Assembly (NCBI GenBank): GCA_050261515.1
Contig: JBLNDJ010000018.1
Location: forward strand, 124,001 to 188,000
DNA length: 64,000 bases
Direction of reading: 5' to 3'
Source: JBLNDJ01 sp050261515
GTDB taxonomy: Bacteria > Acidobacteriota > Terriglobia > Bryobacterales > Bryobacteraceae
Made by a program: the position numbers and the translations under genes. The notes below the pieces were generated by a model that was not told the origin of the DNA, made no database searches, and was given only the letters and a program-made list of their open reading frames with translations. This document shows, in pieces, positions 59,390-64,000 of the stretch. How positions within the stretch are numbered: the first letter of the stretch is position 1; each line of letters begins with the position of its first letter.

Positions 59390-61804
59390 CTACCGCCGCA
59401 GCACAGCGCCGCCCGGGTCGAGCAGCACCTTCGCCGGCGCCTGCCGCACCGGAACCGAAAACGGCGCCGGACCGTTCGCCGTTCTCACCCACTTCACGAC
59501 TGGCTTGCCTTTGGCGAACTGAATCTCCACGGGAACCTCCGTGCTGAAGTCCTCGGGCGCGTCGGCCTGGACAATCGTTCCCGTCACGCGCAGGTTGGGC
59601 GCCTTGCCCTGCACGCTGTGGGTCATCTTGAACGACGGAATGCCGGTCGAATAAACCCACTGCTCGAAGAACGCCTCCAGCTCGGGATCGAACGACTTCG
59701 GAGGCAGCGCCGAGGCCGCAACGGCGCGGAACTCGCTTGTCGAGAGCGTCTGGTATTGATACTGCCGCCGGAGCTGGCCTAGCATCGCCAGGAACCGCTC
59801 ATCGCCCAGCCGCCGCCTGAGCATGTGCACGATCCACGACCCCTTCTCGTATGTGATGACCCGCCACGCGTCGGGCGTCTTCGACGAGTTGAGCCGCCCG
59901 CCCCAGATAATCGGCCCGGAAGATTCCACCGTGCCGCCGCCTTCCGTCTTCTTGAGCAGGTCCGAGCGGTACTCTTCCAGCACCTGGTCGACCGACCGCG
60001 CGCCCTTCGTCTTCTCGATGTAGAGCAGGGCCGAGTAGTTGGCGAGCGCCTCCATGATCCAGTCGTCTTCAGCGCCCGCCGAAGCGACCAGGTTGCCCCA
60101 CCACTGGTGCGCCGTCTCGTGCGCGTGCATGATGTCGGAATAGAACAGGCGCTGCATTTCCGACTGCATGGCCACGGGGCGGAACCTCGGATCGAGATAG
60201 GCCAGCGTCGAAAGATAAACCAGCCCCGGAAACCCCTGCCCAAACGTCCCCGGGATCGGCGACACCGTCAGGTTTTTCAGCACCGGCGGGCCGAAGTGGC
60301 CGGCCATGAACTCCAGGCCCGACGCGATCTGGCCCGCGAGCTGCTCCAGGTGCGTCATCGGATCGAGCCTGGGCCGCTCGTCGGGGAAAGGCGAGAGGTC
60401 CACCGTCCAGCGGCGGTCGCCCGCCGGACCCGCCTGCGGCGGCGGAACCACAATCAGGCGCCGCGGCGGCTGGAGCGCCGCTTCCAGGCCGCGGTTCGCG
60501 TACACGTCCACCGTGTAGCCGCCGCGCGTGACGCTGCGGTGCTCGAACCGCCCCACGTTGAATCCGGCCAGGCGCACCGGCGTTTCGATGCGGTGCCGCG
60601 AGATGCGCCAGTCGCCGTCCTCGGTTTGCTCCACGCTCTTGCCGGTTGCGACCAGGTCGAGATCCTTCGGGTAGCGGAAGGCGAGGTCGTAGCGCGCGAA
60701 CTGCGGAAACTTGTTCGGATACCACGAGCCCCGCGCCCCGACGAAGTACACCCCGTTGCCCGCGTCCGAGATCACCGAGCCCGAGTGCTTCATCTCGACC
60801 TCGTACTCGCGGCCCGCCTCGAGCGGCTTCGCCGGAATCACCAGCAGCGGCCGGTCCTGGTCGCCGCGGATCAGGCTGGCCCGCACCGTTTCGGGCTGAA
60901 AAACCTCGGCCGGCTCGCCCGCGACGCTCGCCTCGGTGATCTCCATCAGCGGCGAAATGTCGAACTGGATCGCGCGCGTGGCGCCGCGGCCGGGCACCAG
61001 AGTCGCCTGCGTCGTGACGTGCAGCTTCAGTTCGGGGTCGAAAGTGGCGTTGATGCGATAGTTGCTCACCGCGGCATCGCCCGCCGGCGCCTGCCTGGTG
61101 CCGTTGCGGAACGACCGCGCCTGAAAGCGCGTCCACACGTCGAAGTATCCGCGGTTATAGCGGACCGAGACCTGGCCGATGGCGATCTGTTCGGGCAGCC
61201 GCGGATCGTACAGGAAATCGAAGTTGCCGAGTTTCTGGCCCACCAGCGCGCCGTAGAAGAAGCCGGCTGTCGCGCGCGTCTCTCCAAGCACGTCCTTCAG
61301 AATGCGCACCTGAAAACTCTGGGAGAAGTTGCGAACGATGCCGTCCCACGCTCCGGCCAGCTCAGCCCCCTTTTCGGGCCGTTTCCGCACGGCGGGGCCG
61401 GATTGGATCAGCTTGAGCAGCTCGGGGTAGGTTTCATCGCTGAAGACGAACGCCGCCGAGTGGAAATGCTCGCTCAGGTTGGGCGCGCCCGCGAACGAGG
61501 CCAGCGAAAGCCGCTCGGAGCGGTGCGGCGGCATGACGAGCATCTCGGCATCGCCGCCCTCGACCGCTGCGCTGAACACCGCCGTGAACCGCCCGCCTTC
61601 GACTGGCTTGCCGAAGATCAGGTAGCCCTCGGTGAGATAGAAGCGGACGTCCTCCCGGTTGAACCGCAGGTCGCGGACCTGGTAACACTCCTGAGGGTCG
61701 AGGCCCGCCTCGACAATGCTGCGGGCAAGTTCTCCGACGGGCGTCTGGGCGTTTGCGGCCAGGCCGGGGAGTATCAGGGCCAATACTGCCGCACGTCGTG
61801 TCAC
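59390..61804 (-). CDS. Secreted M1-family metallopeptidase
   Basis: The 804-residue protein has a signal peptide (1-19, ending AANAQ), a large N-terminal region without family match, an M1-like beta domain (about 230-440) and a thermolysin-like domain. The zinc site is HETAH at 562-566 with the third ligand Glu585, exactly the HExxH-x18-E spacing. The GAMEN exopeptidase motif that normally precedes it is not present (GQGFPG at the place), so aminopeptidase activity is uncertain. The start is GTG 61804 with TAGACT exactly 6 nt upstream. Confidence 0.88.
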   Translation of the reverse strand: MTRRAAVLALILPGLAANAQTPVGELARSIVEAGLDPQECYQVRDLRFNREDVRFYLTEGYLIFGKPVEGGRFTAVFSAAVEGGDAEMLVMPPHRSERLSLASFAGAPNLSEHFHSAAFVFSDETYPELLKLIQSGPAVRKRPEKGAELAGAWDGIVRNFSQSFQVRILKDVLGETRATAGFFYGALVGQKLGNFDFLYDPRLPEQIAIGQVSVRYNRGYFDVWTRFQARSFRNGTRQAPAGDAAVSNYRINATFDPELKLHVTTQATLVPGRGATRAIQFDISPLMEITEASVAGEPAEVFQPETVRASLIRGDQDRPLLVIPAKPLEAGREYEVEMKHSGSVISDAGNGVYFVGARGSWYPNKFPQFARYDLAFRYPKDLDLVATGKSVEQTEDGDWRISRHRIETPVRLAGFNVGRFEHRSVTRGGYTVDVYANRGLEAALQPPRRLIVVPPPQAGPAGDRRWTVDLSPFPDERPRLDPMTHLEQLAGQIASGLEFMAGHFGPPVLKNLTVSPIPGTFGQGFPGLVYLSTLAYLDPRFRPVAMQSEMQRLFYSDIMHAHETAHQWWGNLVASAGAEDDWIMEALANYSALLYIEKTKGARSVDQVLEEYRSDLLKKTEGGGTVESSGPIIWGGRLNSSKTPDAWRVITYEKGSWIVHMLRRRLGDERFLAMLGQLRRQYQYQTLSTSEFRAVAASALPPKSFDPELEAFFEQWVYSTGIPSFKMTHSVQGKAPNLRVTGTIVQADAPEDFSTEVPVEIQFAKGKPVVKWVRTANGPAPFSVPVRQAPAKVLLDPGGAVLRR

Positions 61805-61810
61805 GGATCT

Positions 61811-61816
61811 AGTCTA
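61811..61816 (-). promoter_or_regulatory. -10 box 6 nt before the M1 peptidase start
   Basis: TAGACT on the minus strand, AGATCC, then GTG 61804. No ribosome site is present. Confidence 0.5.
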
Positions 61817-61830
61817 CGCCGGAAGCAATG

Positions 61831-63324
61831 TCAACGCCTGCCCCCCGCGGCGTGGCCGGGCAGCTCCGCCGGCTCGGCGAATACCTGCGCCGAATACACG
61901 TGAATGACGGCGCGGGACTCGCGGTACGCCTTGGGCGCGAGACCGGCCTTGAGTGACAGGTTCTCGAGAAACTGTTCCCGGGTCCAGCCCATCTCCGCCG
62001 CGATCTGCGGCAGCAGCGTCCCGGCCTTCCCGTCCATCTCGATCACCGCGCCGTGGCCCAGCCGGAAGTCGCGCCAGTTCGCCAGCCGCTTCAGCGGCGT
62101 TAAGAGCGAAATCTCGAGCGAAAGTGGCGCATCTGAGGCCGTTACGGGCGCAAAACGGGGATCCTCCGCCGCGGCGGCGAGCGTCTGCTCGATGACCGCA
62201 TCCCCGAGCGGCAGCTTCGGCGCGAACGTGCCGACGCACCCGCGCAGCCGGCCGTTCTTTCTCAGTGTGACGAACAGAGGCGTGAGCTGGCTCAGGTCCG
62301 GATCGCGGACGTCCGCGGCGGCCTCCTCGACGCGCGCCTTGCTCGCGGTCGCCACGTAGCGGTCGAGCGCCGACCGGGCCCGCTCGAGCAGCTTCGCGCG
62401 GTCCGCCGCCGAAACGCCGAACGCTTTCGCCGGGTAAAATGCCAGCGCGCCATATCCGACGCTGACCCGGTAATCGCGCGTCAGCTCTCCCGACGCCATG
62501 TAGTCCACCGGGCTGAGATACACTTCGTCGTTCCAGCGCGCGAGCGCCGCCATCAGGAGCCGTATGGGCAGAAAACCGCACAAATTGTCGCGCGTTTCGG
62601 CCACAAAACGGTCGAATTGCGCGATTTGGAGCGATCCGATGCGGTCGAAGATTTCCGCGGCCCGCCCCCGCAGCCGGGCAGGGATGAGCGCGTCGTCCGG
62701 GAACGGCGTGTACTGATACGGCGCGCCGTAATGCGTCAGGTCCGACGACGCCACGATCACGTCGCCCTGACGGAGCCGCGCCGCGAGCTTCCCGGCCGCG
62801 CGCGCCAGTTCGCCGTCCGTCAGCTCGCCCACGTAAAGCGGTATCAGGCCCGCTTCAGGCGCCGCGCGCTGCACGAACGGAAGCTGGTTTTCGAGCGAGT
62901 GATCGGCTACTTTGCCCGCGGGTTCGGTCCGGACCCCGAGCGCGCGCGCGGCATCGCGATTCACCCGGATCTTTCCCAGCGGCGTTTCGTAAGCGTCGAG
63001 CGCGGGCGCAACGAGCCCCTCGATCCTCCTGCTGTGGTTCAACGCCAGGACGATCACGTTCGGCGGATGGTCCAGGCGCGAGTAGGCCGACGCGGCGACC
63101 ACGCCGGAGTAGGGCAGGGCAGCGTGCGGGGCGATCAGGCCGAGCAACTGCTTGCGCGGAGGCACGGAGCCCGTGCGCCGCCCGGCGATCCGGAAGGCTT
63201 CATCGAGCATGCGCGCCAGCTCATCGGGCTTGCCGGGGAACCACTGGTCCGACGAGGGGATTTTCCGGACCTGCGCCGCCGCCAGCGCGGACAGCAACGC
63301 GGCGAGGGAGATGAGCCTGCGCAT
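61831..63324 (-). CDS. Secreted AmmeMemoRadiSam protein B/A fusion (MEMO plus AMMECR1)
   Basis: The 497-residue protein has a signal peptide (1-17), then a MEMO domain (about 20-300) with IAPHAALPYSG (His67), LALNHSRR (His97), DHSLENQLPFVQ and VASSDLTHYG. An AMMECR1 domain (about 310-480) follows with GRLRGCVGTF. In many bacteria and archaea these are separate proteins encoded with a radical-SAM partner; none is next to this gene. The MEMO fold is related to extradiol dioxygenases and binds metal. ATG 63324 has no clear ribosome site; TATCAT lies 17 nt upstream. Confidence 0.88.
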   Translation of the reverse strand: MRRLISLAALLSALAAAQVRKIPSSDQWFPGKPDELARMLDEAFRIAGRRTGSVPPRKQLLGLIAPHAALPYSGVVAASAYSRLDHPPNVIVLALNHSRRIEGLVAPALDAYETPLGKIRVNRDAARALGVRTEPAGKVADHSLENQLPFVQRAAPEAGLIPLYVGELTDGELARAAGKLAARLRQGDVIVASSDLTHYGAPYQYTPFPDDALIPARLRGRAAEIFDRIGSLQIAQFDRFVAETRDNLCGFLPIRLLMAALARWNDEVYLSPVDYMASGELTRDYRVSVGYGALAFYPAKAFGVSAADRAKLLERARSALDRYVATASKARVEEAAADVRDPDLSQLTPLFVTLRKNGRLRGCVGTFAPKLPLGDAVIEQTLAAAAEDPRFAPVTASDAPLSLEISLLTPLKRLANWRDFRLGHGAVIEMDGKAGTLLPQIAAEMGWTREQFLENLSLKAGLAPKAYRESRAVIHVYSAQVFAEPAELPGHAAGGRR

Positions 63325-63339
63325 ACGGAGTGAAAAACC

Positions 63340-63999
63340 CTATGATACGTCCACTCCGTAGCCCTCCGGCGCGAAGACCTCGAGTTTGAGCGCGGGCGAA
63401 GGCGCCGCGCTCCGATACACGATATCGAACGGATGCAGCCGGCCGAGGTAAAGCTTCTCGCAAGCCCTTTCCGCCGCATCCATGTCGGCCGCGGAGATCA
63501 TGTGGGCCTGCGGTTCCGCGGCGGTCCCCTCGAAATCAGCGGCGACAACGAGAATGGATGCCCGTGGCCCGAGCTGCGCAACGAGCCGCGGAATCGCCTC
63601 GAGCGCGCCGCCCGCCGGGTACCGGGCCACCTGCAAACGGTCGCACGGGCGCTTCAGCAGCCCTAGTATCCCGGCGATCCGGTCCGCCGCGCCGCTTTCC
63701 GGAAGCAGCAGCCCGAAAGAGAGCGGCCCGGGCGCCTCATGCCGCCGGACGGTGTAGTCGGCCACCTCGCGCGCGTTCTCCGAAAGCGCGATTCCCGTGA
63801 ATGCAAGTCCCTCCACGGCCGCGCCGCACGCCGTCGCGATCCCGGCGCGGACTACCCGTTTCCCATCCATATGCACGCTCGTGGAAAGGATGTGCACGCG
63901 CAGGGGCGGGGCCTGGGCGAAGCGCCTTGCGGCCCGGTTCAGCGCGGCGATGGCGTGAAAGACGCGCGTGCGCGTCCGGGGGGTTTCCTCCCCGACCAT
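63340..63999 (-). CDS. Unidentified protein, probably continuing past the window edge
   Basis: 219 residues are visible, reading to an ATG at the very edge, so the true start may be outside. The chain is alpha/beta with HAIAALNRAARRF, VRAGIATACGAAVEGLAFTGIALSENARE, LSFGLLLPESGAADRI and ASILVVAADFEGTA. The Ala/Gly pattern faintly recalls a thiolase-like fold, but the catalytic Cys and His cannot be identified. It ends 15 bp before the MEMO-AMMECR1 gene on the same strand, so the two may be an operon. Confidence 0.55.
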   Translation of the reverse strand: MVGEETPRTRTRVFHAIAALNRAARRFAQAPPLRVHILSTSVHMDGKRVVRAGIATACGAAVEGLAFTGIALSENAREVADYTVRRHEAPGPLSFGLLLPESGAADRIAGILGLLKRPCDRLQVARYPAGGALEAIPRLVAQLGPRASILVVAADFEGTAAEPQAHMISAADMDAAERACEKLYLGRLHPFDIVYRSAAPSPALKLEVFAPEGYGVDVS

Positions 64000-64000
64000 G

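Overview
The window is a gene-dense, GC-rich (mid-60s percent by eye) stretch of bacterial chromosome. Several family-level signs point to an acidobacterium of the Solibacter/Bryobacter type. These are two large duplicated MacB/FtsX-like permeases of the ADOP kind (one directly behind a PadR regulator), several Tat-exported sugar-type proteins with an RRxFLxSAA leader, secreted GH3 and GH42 glycosidases, and small secreted proteins of no known family. The taxonomic call is inference; there is no rRNA gene in the window.

Layout. 1-6 kb: pnp with a structured leader, a secreted protein of unknown function, and a leftward Gfo/Idh oxidoreductase-MFS pair. 6-16 kb: a long rightward information-processing and heme run, rimP-nusA-infB-ylxP-rbfA-apbE-hemE-hemH-hemG, with stop/start overlaps tying rbfA, apbE and hemE together and a terminator-like attenuator in front of rimP. 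16-19 kb: aroA and a CPA2 cation/proton antiporter. 19-25 kb, leftward: small proteins, a Tat TIM-barrel protein, and tilS-ftsH-gph. 25-30 kb: an ADOP permease and a GT-C-like membrane protein. 30-34 kb: metK-ahcY-tig, joining S-adenosylmethionine synthesis, S-adenosylhomocysteine recycling and trigger factor. 34-43 kb: a hemerythrin, an unknown protein, a GH42 enzyme, a three-PAS hybrid histidine kinase, a DUF362 protein and a GH3 enzyme. 43-48 kb: a leftward aromatic 2-oxoacid module, iorA-iorB-paaK-ACT-aminotransferase. 48-54 kb: an outer-membrane barrel, a Tat TIM-barrel protein, and PadR with an ADOP permease. 54-64 kb: an MFS carrier, nadA-moaA, half-size TauE, GT2, an M1 peptidase, a secreted MEMO-AMMECR1 fusion, and an unidentified gene at the edge.

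The most interesting pattern is regulatory. Six genes (tilS, DUF4126, GH42, DUF362, GH3, M1 peptidase) have a TAnnnT -10 box exactly 6 nt before the start codon. Six more (aroA, the TIM-barrel protein, GT-C, MFS, TauE, GT2) have one 8-9 nt before it. This suggests that many transcription units here make leaderless or nearly leaderless mRNA, while operon-internal and housekeeping genes keep Shine-Dalgarno sites. Other points are a perfect terminator hairpin in the rimP leader, an 8-bp helix that would hide the pnp ribosome site, an IorA without its ferredoxin domain, a GH3 with two altered active-site residues, and three kinds of dispersed or tandem repeat, two of which reach into gene ends or coding sequence.
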